Of a DNA stretch of 64,000 nucleotides, positions 8,527 through 15,745 are shown one piece after another. This DNA is from a virus. Position 1 is the stretch's first letter; each line of letters begins with the position of its first letter. The stretch spans positions 1-64,000 of IMG/VR virus record IMGVR_UViG_3300033995_001000. One strand, 5' to 3'. Both the position numbers and the translations under genes were made by a program. A model generated the notes under the pieces. It did not search any database and was not told the origin of the DNA. It saw only the letters and a program-made list of their open reading frames with translations.

Positions 8527-9255
8527 ATGAATTTAAGAATTTTACAACCAACTGAAATAGGTAAAGGTATATTAATAGAATACGATGCGGGTTACGTATC
8601 ACCAACAGATACACATAATGCTAAGGTTATTAAAGAATCTAAAGGTAATATGTTAGACCACTCTAAACCATTTGAATTTTATGCGGTATTACAGAAATAT
8701 AATACCCCAAACAGAAATGGTAGAATATACCCTGAACGTATTTTAAAAAGAGAATCAGAAAACTATAAAAAAATGATAGAAAAGGGCACCGCTCTTTCAG
8801 AGTTAAATCACCCTGAATCGTCATTAATTGATTTAGATAGAGTTTCTCATGCAATAACTGAAATATGGTGGGAAGGTCCTGTACTAATGGGTAAGATACA
8901 ATTACTTACATCACCAGGATTCCACGAAAGAGGTATTGTATCAACTAAAGGAGATTTAGCCGCTAATTACCTAAGACAAGGAGTTACGTTAGGAATCTCT
9001 TCAAGAGGAGTTGGTTCCCTTAAAAAAGTTGGTGAACAGAATGAGGTCCAAGAAGATTTTGAATTAATCTGTTTTGACTTAGTATCCTCACCATCAACAC
9101 CAGGAGCGTATTTATTCCAAAATCCTGAAGATAGATTTAACTTTGAGGAGAACTTGGAAGAGGAGAAAAAAATGAAAGTCGAAAGACAAGTTGGGGAAAG
9201 TGGAAATAAATCACTTGACTTAATGAAAAAATTGAACGATTATTTAGGATATTAA
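8527..9255 (+). CDS. gp21: Prohead core protease (T4 gp21 type, S80 family)
   Basis: Serine protease that cuts scaffold, capsid and packaged proteins during head maturation, in T4 after (L/I)-x-E. It has 242 residues from the ATG at 8527. Likely triad residues, numbered from that Met, are His95 in SELNHPESS, Ser158 or Ser159 in GISSRGVG, and Asp184 in ICFDLVSSPS. RNGRIYP is another family hallmark. An ATG ten codons upstream is possible but overlaps the previous gene. The acidic-then-basic C-terminal tail may be an autocleaved core-binding region. Its substrates probably include the capsid protein and the (L/I)xE leader proteins downstream. Confidence 0.92.
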   Translation: MNLRILQPTEIGKGILIEYDAGYVSPTDTHNAKVIKESKGNMLDHSKPFEFYAVLQKYNTPNRNGRIYPERILKRESENYKKMIEKGTALSELNHPESSLIDLDRVSHAITEIWWEGPVLMGKIQLLTSPGFHERGIVSTKGDLAANYLRQGVTLGISSRGVGSLKKVGEQNEVQEDFELICFDLVSSPSTPGAYLFQNPEDRFNFEENLEEEKKMKVERQVGESGNKSLDLMKKLNDYLGY

Positions 9256-9269
9256 AAAAAAATTATAAC

Positions 9270-9479
9270 ATGGACGAAAAGTATTTTATTGCAAAAATCA
9301 CAACCGATATGATTGATGAAAAATCGGGAAAACTTAAAAAATTAAGAGAAGAAAAATTAGTAAAAGGTTATAACCCTACTGATGTTGAGGCCAAAGTAAC
9401 GAAAGTTTTTGAGAACTACACACAGGATTGGAGACTAACTGCAATTGTTGAAAGTAAAATAGATGAAGTGATAGAATAA
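9270..9479 (+). CDS. Small DUF4494-like protein
   Basis: 69 residues. The order of an opening YFIAKI strand, Lys-rich turn, EEKLVKGY strand, a segment with TDVEAKVTKVF, then a C-terminal strand resembles the short DUF4494 proteins common in Bacteroidota. I recognise this by pattern only. It follows the protease by 14 bases and precedes a strong terminator, so it is the last gene of its transcript. Function is unknown in the family as far as I know. Its presence supports a Bacteroidota gene pool. Confidence 0.6.
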   Translation: MDEKYFIAKITTDMIDEKSGKLKKLREEKLVKGYNPTDVEAKVTKVFENYTQDWRLTAIVESKIDEVIE

Positions 9480-9502
9480 AATCTTTACATTTCAATAATA
9501 AT

Positions 9503-9530
9503 AAAAGGGGGACATTTGTCCCCTTTTTTG
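9503..9530 (+). terminator. Rho-independent terminator
   Basis: GGGGACA / TGTCCCC stem with a 2-nt loop, flanked by A-run and T-run, so it could act in both directions. It separates the protease transcript from the scaffold gene. Confidence 0.85.
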
Positions 9531-9549
9531 TTTTTTATCAAAATGGTAA

Positions 9550-9556
9550 TATTTAT
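9550..9556 (+). promoter_or_regulatory. TATTTAT element, distal copy upstream of scaffold
   Basis: First of two TATTTAT copies between the terminator and the scaffold ATG, 88 nt upstream of the start. Confidence 0.35.
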
Positions 9557-9569
9557 AATAAATAAAAAA

Positions 9570-9611
9570 CCAATTATCAAATTAGTTTAATTAAAACTTT
9601 TTTGATATTGG
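9570..9611. repeat. Imperfect 42-nt hairpin between the two TATTTAT copies
   Basis: The arms CCAAT, ATCAAA and AGTTT pair with AAACT, TTTGAT and TTGG around a short AT loop, with small mismatched bulges. It is not followed by a clear terminator T-run on the + strand. It could be a leader structure or an operator; no function is shown. Confidence 0.4.
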
Positions 9612-9615
9612 GAGA

Positions 9616-9622
9616 TATTTAT
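9616..9622 (+). promoter_or_regulatory. TATTTAT late-promoter-like element
   Basis: TATTTAT lies 22 nt before the scaffold ATG at 9645, with an A-rich leader. Confidence 0.5.
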
Positions 9623-9644
9623 ATAGTAAATTAAAAACATACAA

Positions 9645-11144
9645 ATGGCGAAAGAAAAATCTTTAGTGGAAGAAGCAATCATCCAAATGAAAAATTTGGA
9701 AGAAGCGGTTGCGGAAAATGCAAAAGGAATACTTGCTTCAACTATGAAGGAAGAAATCAAAGAACTAGTAAAAGAATCTCTAACTGAACAAGAAGACGAG
9801 ATTGAAACGGATGTTGAAATGGACGAGCCTGAAATGGAAGACGATATGTCTGACGACGAAGGAATGGAAATGGATACTGATAATTTAGATATGGATATGG
9901 ATGATGAAGATTCTATGGAGGATGACTTTATGGATGACGATGAAACTATTGACCTTACCGACGTTGACGACGAAGATGAAATCTTACGTGTATTTAGTTT
10001 AATGGGACCTGAAGATAATATCGTGGTTACCAAAGATAATTCAGGTAATATCAATCTTAAAGATTCTGAAAAAGAATATATGATTGTTGGTGAAGGTGAA
10101 GAATTTATGGATGATTCTGAAGAAATGTTTGAAATGGATGATATGTCAGATTTTGGTATGGAAGACGATGAAGACGAAGACATCAATAGCATCATTGATA
10201 GAGTATTTAAAAAAGATAACGACGAATTAGAAGAAATGGATTTTGAAAAAGATGAATTAGAGTTCGGAGAAGAAGAAGGAATGGACAGTGAAGAAATTGT
10301 TTATGAAATTGAATTCAACGAAGAAGAAGGTGAAGAAGATATGGGTCTATCTGAAGAAGATGAAGTAGAAGAAGAAATGTACGAATCTTACGAAGAAGAA
10401 GACGAGGATATGGAAGAAGAACCTGTTATGGAATCTAAAAAGATGTCAATCAAACCTAAGGGTGTTGGCATGGGAAATCCAAATAAGAAAAAAGTATACT
10501 CAAACAAACCTAACCAAGAAGGTGGTTTCAAAACTGTGAAAAAAACAGTTAATAAAACTATGGGTACTGGTAAAGCGAAATTTGAATACAAAGACGGTGA
10601 AAATCTTGACGGTGATATGAAAACTGTTAAAAAGGTTGAAACCAAAGAAGCATCAAGAACTTTAGGAAACGGTTCTAACTTTAGAAAGGGTGGTTTATCA
10701 AAACCAAGAGCTCACTCTAAATTTAATACCGCAATCCAAAAAGAGAGTGTTGATAACAAAGAATTACAAGTTCTTAGAGAAAAAAATGAAGAGTACAGAA
10801 AAGCACTTAACGTTTTCAGAAATAAATTAAACGAAGTTGCAGTGTTTAATTCAAACTTAGCTTATGCTACACGTTTGTTTACAGAACATTCGACATCAAA
10901 ACAAGAGAAGATTAATATCTTAAGACGTTTTGATAGTGTTGAAACTATTAAAGAATCTAAAAACTTGTATAAGACATTAAAAGATGACCTTTCGGCTACG
11001 ACAAGTCAACCAATGAATGAATCAATGGAAAGAACCATTCAAAGTTCTCCATCAACAGGTTCTTCGGCTAACTTGATTGAGTCTAAAACATACGAAAATC
11101 CTCAGTTCTTAAGAATGAAAGATTTAATGTCAAAATTAAAATAA
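9645..11144 (+). CDS. Prohead scaffolding core protein (T4 gp22 position)
   Basis: 499 residues, lying between protease and major capsid protein as gene 22 does in T4. Residues about 45-275 are extremely acidic and Met-rich (Glu, Asp, Met repeats). The C-terminal half is basic and helical, with a Lys/Gly-rich stretch and a final helix ending in MKDLMSKLK. T4 gp22 is about 269 residues, so this is almost twice as long; the acidic block explains the excess. Assignment rests on position, acidity and helical ends, not on direct family recognition. Internal (L/I)xE sites are frequent, which fits digestion by the prohead protease. Confidence 0.7.
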   Translation: MAKEKSLVEEAIIQMKNLEEAVAENAKGILASTMKEEIKELVKESLTEQEDEIETDVEMDEPEMEDDMSDDEGMEMDTDNLDMDMDDEDSMEDDFMDDDETIDLTDVDDEDEILRVFSLMGPEDNIVVTKDNSGNINLKDSEKEYMIVGEGEEFMDDSEEMFEMDDMSDFGMEDDEDEDINSIIDRVFKKDNDELEEMDFEKDELEFGEEEGMDSEEIVYEIEFNEEEGEEDMGLSEEDEVEEEMYESYEEEDEDMEEEPVMESKKMSIKPKGVGMGNPNKKKVYSNKPNQEGGFKTVKKTVNKTMGTGKAKFEYKDGENLDGDMKTVKKVETKEASRTLGNGSNFRKGGLSKPRAHSKFNTAIQKESVDNKELQVLREKNEEYRKALNVFRNKLNEVAVFNSNLAYATRLFTEHSTSKQEKINILRRFDSVETIKESKNLYKTLKDDLSATTSQPMNESMERTIQSSPSTGSSANLIESKTYENPQFLRMKDLMSKLK

Positions 11145-11176
11145 AATAAACTAAAAAATTAATAAAAACCAAAAAA

Positions 11177-13048
11177 ATGGGAGCATTATTAGAATCAGGT
11201 CTTGTTGGTAACATCGGGTTAAAACACCTTAAAGTTATCAAAGAAGATACTATCAACAAATGGGATAAATTAGGATTCCTAGAAGGCCTTAAAGGTCACC
11301 TAAAAGAAAACGTAGCTCAGTTATATGAGAACCAAGCGTCTTTCTTAATTAACGAAGCAACGTCTGACGGGTCTTCAGGTTCATTTGAAACTGTTGTATT
11401 CCCTATCGTAAGACGTGTATTCTCTAAATTATTAGCGAATGACATCGTATCAGTACAAGCGATGAATTTACCAATCGGTAAATTATTCTTCTTTGTACCT
11501 AAAATTCAAGGGTATTCAGGTGGTACTAACACTCCATGGAGTGATGTATCTTCAGGAGACCACTACGCACCACTAGGAGCACCAAACGGACCAACATCTC
11601 AAAATGCAGGTTACACAGGAACTGGAGCGGTTGCTAAAAACCTTTATGACTTATTCTACGAAGGAACTGAACCAGGTTTAGACCCAGCAGGTTTATTCGA
11701 TTATTCAAAAGGTCGTTGGTCAGCAATCACTGCAAGTACGTTGATTCAAGCATGGTCAAATGGGTCATTAGTTGATGCAACTATTAATGATGGTGCACCA
11801 GCAAATGGTATTGAAATTGCTTCAGGTAACACAAGAAAAGTTATTGTTAAAATGTGTGGTTTCGCTGATACAGGAGCTGGTAAATTAATCGGACCTGACG
11901 GTAATGAAATGGATACAGAATCTTTCTTATCTGATTTAGTTATCTTTACAGGTGCTGGTTTAACAGTTGCTGAAGGTTCTCCATGTACAGTTTCAACAGG
12001 AGCATTATTGTTCAGAGTTGTTACTCAACAATATGGTAAAGGAATCGTTTCTTACGGTAATACAGTTCAAACTAATTGGCCAGCGGCATCAGGTAATAAC
12101 CCTGCAGGTAACGGTGGTTCGTTTAAAACCGTATGTGACGCTAACGGATGTATCTACTTAGAAGTTGATTTATCTTGTCCAGTATGTGCTGATTGTGATT
12201 CTACATCTTTAGATGGTTACACAGGTACTACTATTACTGAAGCGTCTTCAGGAACATCATTCTACGCAGCGTTCAGACGTTACGAACAATTAGAATTTGA
12301 AGATAAAATCGGTGAGGTTTCTTTCGACTTAGATTCAGTTACTGTATCTGTTACAGAAAGAAAATTAAGAGCACAATGGTCTCCTGAGTTAGCTCAAGAC
12401 GTTGCTGCATTCCACAACATCGATGCTGAAGCTGAATTAACGGCTTTATTATCTGAACAAGTTGCTGCTGAAATCGACCGTGAAATCTTAAGAGATTTAC
12501 GTAAAGGTGCGGCATGGAACTTACGTTGGGATTACAACGGATGGAGAAGAATTTCTCAAACTACATCTTATACTCAAAAAGATTGGAATCAAACATTAAT
12601 TACTGCAATTAACCAATTGTCAGCACAAATCCACAAATCTACATTAAGAGGTGGAGCTAACTGGATTGTAGTTTCTTCTGAGATTTCGGCTATTTTTGAT
12701 GATTTAGAGTACTTCCACGTATCTAACGCGTCTCCAGAGCAAGACCAATACAACATGGGTATTGAAAGAGTTGGAACATTAGCAGGTCGTTACCAAGTTT
12801 ACCGTGACCCTTACTTCCCAGCTAACACAGTGTTAGTAGGACATAAAGGAACGTCATTGTTAGACACAGGTTACATCTACGCACCGTATGTACCATTACA
12901 ATTAACACCTACAATGTATAACCCATTCAACTTCACACCTATTAAAGGTATTATGACACGTTACGCTAAGAAAATGGTTAACAACCGTTTCTACGGACGT
13001 ATCACAGTTGATGGAGTTAGAACATTCGACTTAAGAGAATTGAGATAA
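11177..13048 (+). CDS. gp23: Major capsid protein (T4 gp23 type, HK97 fold)
   Basis: 623 residues; T4 gp23 has 521. The C-terminal region has the gp23 pattern: YQVYRDPYFPANTVLVGHKG, then YIYAPYVPLQL, then IMTRYAKKMVNNRFYG. AAEIDREILRD matches the gp23 middle. A maturation site is visible: LINE at residues 57-60 followed by ATSDGS, then VVFPIVRRVF, which matches the T4 gp23 segment just after its Glu65 cleavage. The extra length is largely a Gly/Thr/Cys-containing insert around residues 120-370. The start follows an A-rich leader without Shine-Dalgarno, and a strong terminator follows the stop. Confidence 0.97.
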   Translation: MGALLESGLVGNIGLKHLKVIKEDTINKWDKLGFLEGLKGHLKENVAQLYENQASFLINEATSDGSSGSFETVVFPIVRRVFSKLLANDIVSVQAMNLPIGKLFFFVPKIQGYSGGTNTPWSDVSSGDHYAPLGAPNGPTSQNAGYTGTGAVAKNLYDLFYEGTEPGLDPAGLFDYSKGRWSAITASTLIQAWSNGSLVDATINDGAPANGIEIASGNTRKVIVKMCGFADTGAGKLIGPDGNEMDTESFLSDLVIFTGAGLTVAEGSPCTVSTGALLFRVVTQQYGKGIVSYGNTVQTNWPAASGNNPAGNGGSFKTVCDANGCIYLEVDLSCPVCADCDSTSLDGYTGTTITEASSGTSFYAAFRRYEQLEFEDKIGEVSFDLDSVTVSVTERKLRAQWSPELAQDVAAFHNIDAEAELTALLSEQVAAEIDREILRDLRKGAAWNLRWDYNGWRRISQTTSYTQKDWNQTLITAINQLSAQIHKSTLRGGANWIVVSSEISAIFDDLEYFHVSNASPEQDQYNMGIERVGTLAGRYQVYRDPYFPANTVLVGHKGTSLLDTGYIYAPYVPLQLTPTMYNPFNFTPIKGIMTRYAKKMVNNRFYGRITVDGVRTFDLRELR

Positions 13049-13068
13049 TCAACATCTTAAATAATATG

Positions 13069-13097
13069 AAAAGGGACGAGTAATCGTCCCTTTTTTT
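13069..13097 (+). terminator. Rho-independent terminator after the capsid gene
   Basis: AAAAGGGACGA and TCGTCCCTTTT pair around a 4-nt loop, ending in seven T. It lies 20 bases after the capsid stop. Confidence 0.88.
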
Positions 13098-13107
13098 GTT
13101 TTACAAG

Positions 13108-13114
13108 TATTTAT
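13108..13114 (+). promoter_or_regulatory. TATTTAT element very close to a start codon
   Basis: TATTTAT ends only 5 nt before the ATG at 13120. If it is a promoter, the mRNA would be nearly leaderless. Confidence 0.4.
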
Positions 13115-13119
13115 ATTAT

Positions 13120-13533
13120 ATGAGCGAATTACGTAGATTAATCAAAGAACATTTATTATTAGAAAAGAAAATTGGGCATATTATGGCCAAAATAGAAATT
13201 GCCTTTGGTTTTGAGATTGATAGAACTACCCACGCATATGAAAGAAAAAACAGAACTGATATTCCTGATTATAATGATAGAGAAATATCTAACGGTGAAT
13301 TAAAATATATAATTGAGAGTTGTAGACGAGAAATTGCGGAAGGAATTACCACAGGAGAGATTAAAGATGATGTAGCATTTGTTATTAAATCAAAAGAAAA
13401 AGAAATCGCTATGGTCATAGTACCAAAACATGGTGGTGGCTCCTATTGGAAATTACTTATAATTACCGTTTTTAGAGAATCGTATGATTTATCTTTTAGA
13501 GTTGGTAAAGACCAATTTGTTATTTGGATTTAA
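13120..13533 (+). CDS. Hypothetical protein with a leader-like N-terminus
   Basis: 137 residues from the ATG at 13120; an in-frame TTG at 13096 lies inside the terminator and is rejected. The N-terminus MSELRRLIKEHLLLE is an amphipathic helix ending in LLE (and contains IKE), like T4 capsid-targeting leaders. The body has the pattern HAYERKNRTDIP and then two strands with PKHGGGSYWKLLIITVF, suggesting a compact alpha/beta domain. I do not recognise the family. It may be a packaged internal protein, which is inference from the leader and from position after the capsid gene. Confidence 0.65.
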   Translation: MSELRRLIKEHLLLEKKIGHIMAKIEIAFGFEIDRTTHAYERKNRTDIPDYNDREISNGELKYIIESCRREIAEGITTGEIKDDVAFVIKSKEKEIAMVIVPKHGGGSYWKLLIITVFRESYDLSFRVGKDQFVIWI

Positions 13534-13645
13534 AAAAGAACGGGACTTAGTATCTAAATCGTTTCTATCCCGTTCAAATTAGGAGGTTTTCGTCCTAACC
13601 ATTATGATTGATTTAGTTGTATCTGAATCGTTTCCCTCAACCACA
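13532..13645 (-). ncRNA. Candidate minus-strand small RNA with promoter and terminator
   Basis: Read on the minus strand, a host-type promoter (TTG at 13678-13676, 19-nt spacer, TATCTTTG at 13656-13649) is followed by about 110 nt. The transcript would form three hairpins: GATTcAG/CTaAATC (13632-13613), TTAGGA/TCCTAA (13598-13579) and GAACGGGA/TCCCGTTC (13575-13538). The last is followed by six T, a rho-independent terminator. The second hairpin exposes ACCTCCT, equal to the 16S anti-Shine-Dalgarno core. A leaderless mini-ORF of 14 codons (13646-13602) is possible. Both neighbouring genes are on the + strand, so this would be an independent transcript. Confidence 0.55.
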
Positions 13646-13648
13646 TTA

Positions 13649-13678
13649 CAAAGATAAGTAAATATACTGAATCCACAA
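13649..13678 (-). promoter_or_regulatory. Bacteroidota housekeeping-type promoter, minus strand
   Basis: TTG at 13678-13676 and TATCTTTG at 13656-13649 with a 19-nt spacer match the Bacteroidota -33/-7 consensus (TTG, TAnnTTTG). It points leftward into the structured region 13645-13532. Confidence 0.6.
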
Positions 13679-13699
13679 CTTTTTTTTCGAAAAAACAGA

Positions 13700-13706
13700 T
13701 ATTTAT
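13700..13706 (+). promoter_or_regulatory. TATTTAT late-promoter-like element
   Basis: TATTTAT lies 19 nt before the ATG at 13726. Confidence 0.5.
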
Positions 13707-13725
13707 ATATTAAACAGAAATAGGT

Positions 13726-14601
13726 ATGAAAAAATTATATTTTTTAAATGAAGAAGAATCTAAAAGAATTCTAAATCTTCATAAAGAAGCAACTAAAAAA
13801 CAATATCTTAAAGAAGACGACACTATGATGTCATCTGAAAATGAGTTAGCCGAAGATGGTGTAATGGCGTCAATGGCAACAGGTGCTGCAATTGGTGGAG
13901 CCGTTGGTTTAGTTCCAGGAGCAATTATCGGTGGAGCGATTGGATTAATTAACGGATTAATTAATGGTGGGAATTATTCTTACAAAGGTGCCGAAAAAAT
14001 TTTACAAGCTTGTGGAAATTTAAAAGAAGTTGGTAAATCAACACTGAGTAGAGCCACATTAAATGGTATTGCCGATGGTATTAACGCAGCGGTTGATGGT
14101 ATGGGTACTGATGAGGATGCAATTAAAAGTAATCTACAAAAAATCACAACAATTCCTGATTTATGTGCGATGTCAAACATATATAATACAAGACATGGTG
14201 AAAGTTTATTCGCAGCAATTGATGGGGACATCGATTCTGAGGGTGAATGGAAACAATATGTTTTTTTACCATTATTAGACGCATATGAAAACAGTGTTGA
14301 CCTTGGTAAAAAATTGGCGGCACAAAAGGAATCAAGTGTCGTAAAGGGATTTGAAAAATTTCCTTGTATTCCAAGTAACCCAAAAGCGAAATCATCAAAA
14401 TTGAGTGACGGTAGTATTGCTTACATAATTGATGGGGTGGTTTATTACGGGAATGGTAGAAAAAAATTGGTCGACGGAACTATGGCCAGTTATTCTTGTG
14501 GTAAAGAATCGTCTAATACTAAGACAAATACTAAGACAAAAGTTAAACAACCAACAATACCTTCAGATACAGATTTAGATATGGTATTGACTAAACTTTA
14601 A
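13726..14601 (+). CDS. Leader-tagged protein with glycine zipper and annexin-like repeat
   Basis: 291 residues. The N-terminal helix ESKRILNLHKEATKKQYLKE (residues 11-30) ends in LKE and resembles the leaders of neighbouring genes. Residues about 46-82 form a Gly-Ala-rich hydrophobic segment with GxxxG spacing (GAAIGGAVGLVPGAIIGGAIG), a glycine-zipper membrane motif. Residues about 124-180 begin GMGTDEDAIKSNLQKI and continue with the Tyr, His-Gly and Asp pattern of an annexin-type repeat, seen singly here. The C-terminus is a Lys/Thr-rich linker. A virion-carried membrane-active protein released at entry is a reasonable guess but unproven. Confidence 0.7.
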   Translation: MKKLYFLNEEESKRILNLHKEATKKQYLKEDDTMMSSENELAEDGVMASMATGAAIGGAVGLVPGAIIGGAIGLINGLINGGNYSYKGAEKILQACGNLKEVGKSTLSRATLNGIADGINAAVDGMGTDEDAIKSNLQKITTIPDLCAMSNIYNTRHGESLFAAIDGDIDSEGEWKQYVFLPLLDAYENSVDLGKKLAAQKESSVVKGFEKFPCIPSNPKAKSSKLSDGSIAYIIDGVVYYGNGRKKLVDGTMASYSCGKESSNTKTNTKTKVKQPTIPSDTDLDMVLTKL

Positions 14602-14617
14602 ATTATTAATTATTAAA

Positions 14618-15100
14618 ATGAAGAAAATTATAAAAATAACTGAATCTGAAAAAGAGTCTATTTTAAATTTACATAACACGTATAAAAATAGATTAATGGA
14701 ACAAACACCAGCTCCTGTAACTGCAGCTCCTGCAACCGCAACTCCTGCAACCGCAGCTCCTGCAACCGCAGCTCCTGCATCCCAAGATAGAAAAGTAGAT
14801 TGTACAACAACTAAAAATCCTACAAGATGTAAACAAAAAGTTTTAGATGTACAAGTTAAAATTAACGATAAATGTACTAAGATATCTAAAAAATTAGTTG
14901 AGGATGGTATATACGGTACTAATACTATGAACGCAATTAATGCTTGTACGGGTATTGATTTGAGTAAAAGTTCGGGAACTCAAACACCCGCAGGAGTACA
15001 AACACCTGCAGGAGTACAAACACCCGCAGGAGTACAAACACCCGCTGGAACTACAGTTGCGTCAGCAACAGATGAACCTGTTGATAGCTTAACGGTTTAA
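14618..15100 (+). CDS. Leader-tagged protein with peptidoglycan-binding-like domain
   Basis: 160 residues, 16 bases after the previous stop. The leader ITESEKESILNLHNTYKNRLME ends in LME at residue 28. An Ala/Pro/Thr linker made of 5-residue repeats (APATA) follows. Residues about 64-115 contain VLDVQVKINDKC and LVEDGIYGTNTMNAINACTG, the DGxxGxxTxxAI pattern of a PG_binding_1-like fold, stabilised perhaps by its four Cys. A second repeat tract (QTPAGV units) ends the protein. It is likely virion-associated and may bind cell wall. The stop overlaps the convergent mgsA stop by four bases. Confidence 0.7.
   Translation: MKKIIKITESEKESILNLHNTYKNRLMEQTPAPVTAAPATATPATAAPATAAPASQDRKVDCTTTKNPTRCKQKVLDVQVKINDKCTKISKKLVEDGIYGTNTMNAINACTGIDLSKSSGTQTPAGVQTPAGVQTPAGVQTPAGTTVASATDEPVDSLTV
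14711..14779 (+). repeat. 15-nt tandem repeat coding APATA units
   Basis: Four full copies of a gctcctgcaaccgca-type 15-nt unit plus a partial fifth copy, encoding a disordered Ala/Pro/Thr linker. Confidence 0.85.
14981..15052 (+). repeat. 18-nt tandem repeat coding QTPAGV units
   Basis: Four near-identical 18-nt copies that encode QTPAGV, with the last copy diverging at its 3' end. Copy number could vary by slippage. Confidence 0.85.
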
Positions 15101-15480
15101 TCTTCTAAGGGACTGATTAATCTACTAGCGGTAGAATAATTCGTAGCGATTGCAATGTCATGGACATTACAAATTCTTAATAACATACTAACATCTACTT
15201 GATGTGGATGAACTTCTAAGGGGTCGATAAAGAATATAACTATATCGACTTCTTTGTTTACAATCATTGACGCAATCTGAGCGTCACCACCCATAGGACC
15301 ACTTAACATCGTCTCAACCTTAGTTAATCCAGCATGTTTTAAATGTTTTCCTGTTGTACCTGTGGCAACTACTTCAACATTATCTGAAGTGAAGAAAGGT
15401 AGTCGTTTCATTACGAATGATACCATATCGGCCTTCTTACCGTCGTGAGCGATTAACGCTAATTTAATCTTCTGTTTCAT
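15097..15480 (-). CDS. mgsA: Methylglyoxal synthase
   Basis: Converts dihydroxyacetone phosphate to methylglyoxal and phosphate. 127 residues from MKQKIKLALIAHDGKK; an in-frame upstream ATG would add 19 residues that do not fit the family. Key residues are visible: AHD (His12), the phosphate loop GTTG (41-44), SGPMGGD with Asp66, FFIDPLE with Asp86, and HPHQVDV with His93 and Asp96, which line up with E. coli Asp71, Asp91, His98 and Asp101. The C-terminus is about 25 residues shorter than E. coli MgsA. The start overlaps the upstream small gene by 17 bases, so the two form a minus-strand pair. Confidence 0.95.
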   Translation of the reverse strand: MKQKIKLALIAHDGKKADMVSFVMKRLPFFTSDNVEVVATGTTGKHLKHAGLTKVETMLSGPMGGDAQIASMIVNKEVDIVIFFIDPLEVHPHQVDVSMLLRICNVHDIAIATNYSTASRLISPLED

Positions 15481-15697
15481 TTTTAATTTCCTGTTTTGAC
15501 ATAACTCTAATTGCTCTTGATACAACCTCTGCCTCACCTAAAGAATAAACCCCCTCGTGGTATGCCTTCTTAACCGCTTGTATTAATAGGTATGAAGCAT
15601 TGTCTTTATCCATAGATTGTAGTAGCACGTCTAAATGGTCCTCAGTTAGTAGAGGTATTGTGTCGAATAGTTTTCCAAATAATTGTTGTTCTTCCAT
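15464..15697 (-). CDS. Small helical protein coupled to mgsA
   Basis: 77 residues, mostly helical by composition, with an acidic start (MEEQQLFGKLFDTIPLLTEDHLDVLL) and a charged tail. Its 3' end overlaps the mgsA start by 17 bases, so translation is probably coupled and the two products may act together. No motif is recognised. The intergenic space to the divergent gene at 15746 is only 48 bases. The function is unknown. Confidence 0.7.
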   Translation of the reverse strand: MEEQQLFGKLFDTIPLLTEDHLDVLLQSMDKDNASYLLIQAVKKAYHEGVYSLGEAEVVSRAIRVMSKQEIKNETED

Positions 15698-15720
15698 TGT
15701 GAAAATATCTTTTTTTGATA

Positions 15721-15727
15721 TATTTAT
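15721..15727 (+). promoter_or_regulatory. TATTTAT late-promoter-like element
   Basis: TATTTAT lies 18 nt before the ATG at 15746, in a short divergent intergenic region. Confidence 0.5.
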
Positions 15728-15745
15728 AAGTATACTAAAATATCT

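Noticed and set aside
13534-13610. Possible tRNA in the structured gap after 13533, because hairpins are followed by AACCA
   Set aside because: The arms do not pair into a cloverleaf: the T-arm stem and acceptor stem do not match. The minus-strand small RNA with terminator explains the hairpins better.
13581-13656. A + strand AGGAGGT followed by a 17-codon frame starting at 13603
   Set aside because: The spacing to the ATG is about 15 nt, the genome otherwise lacks Shine-Dalgarno use, and the sequence is also explained as part of a hairpin of the minus-strand RNA.
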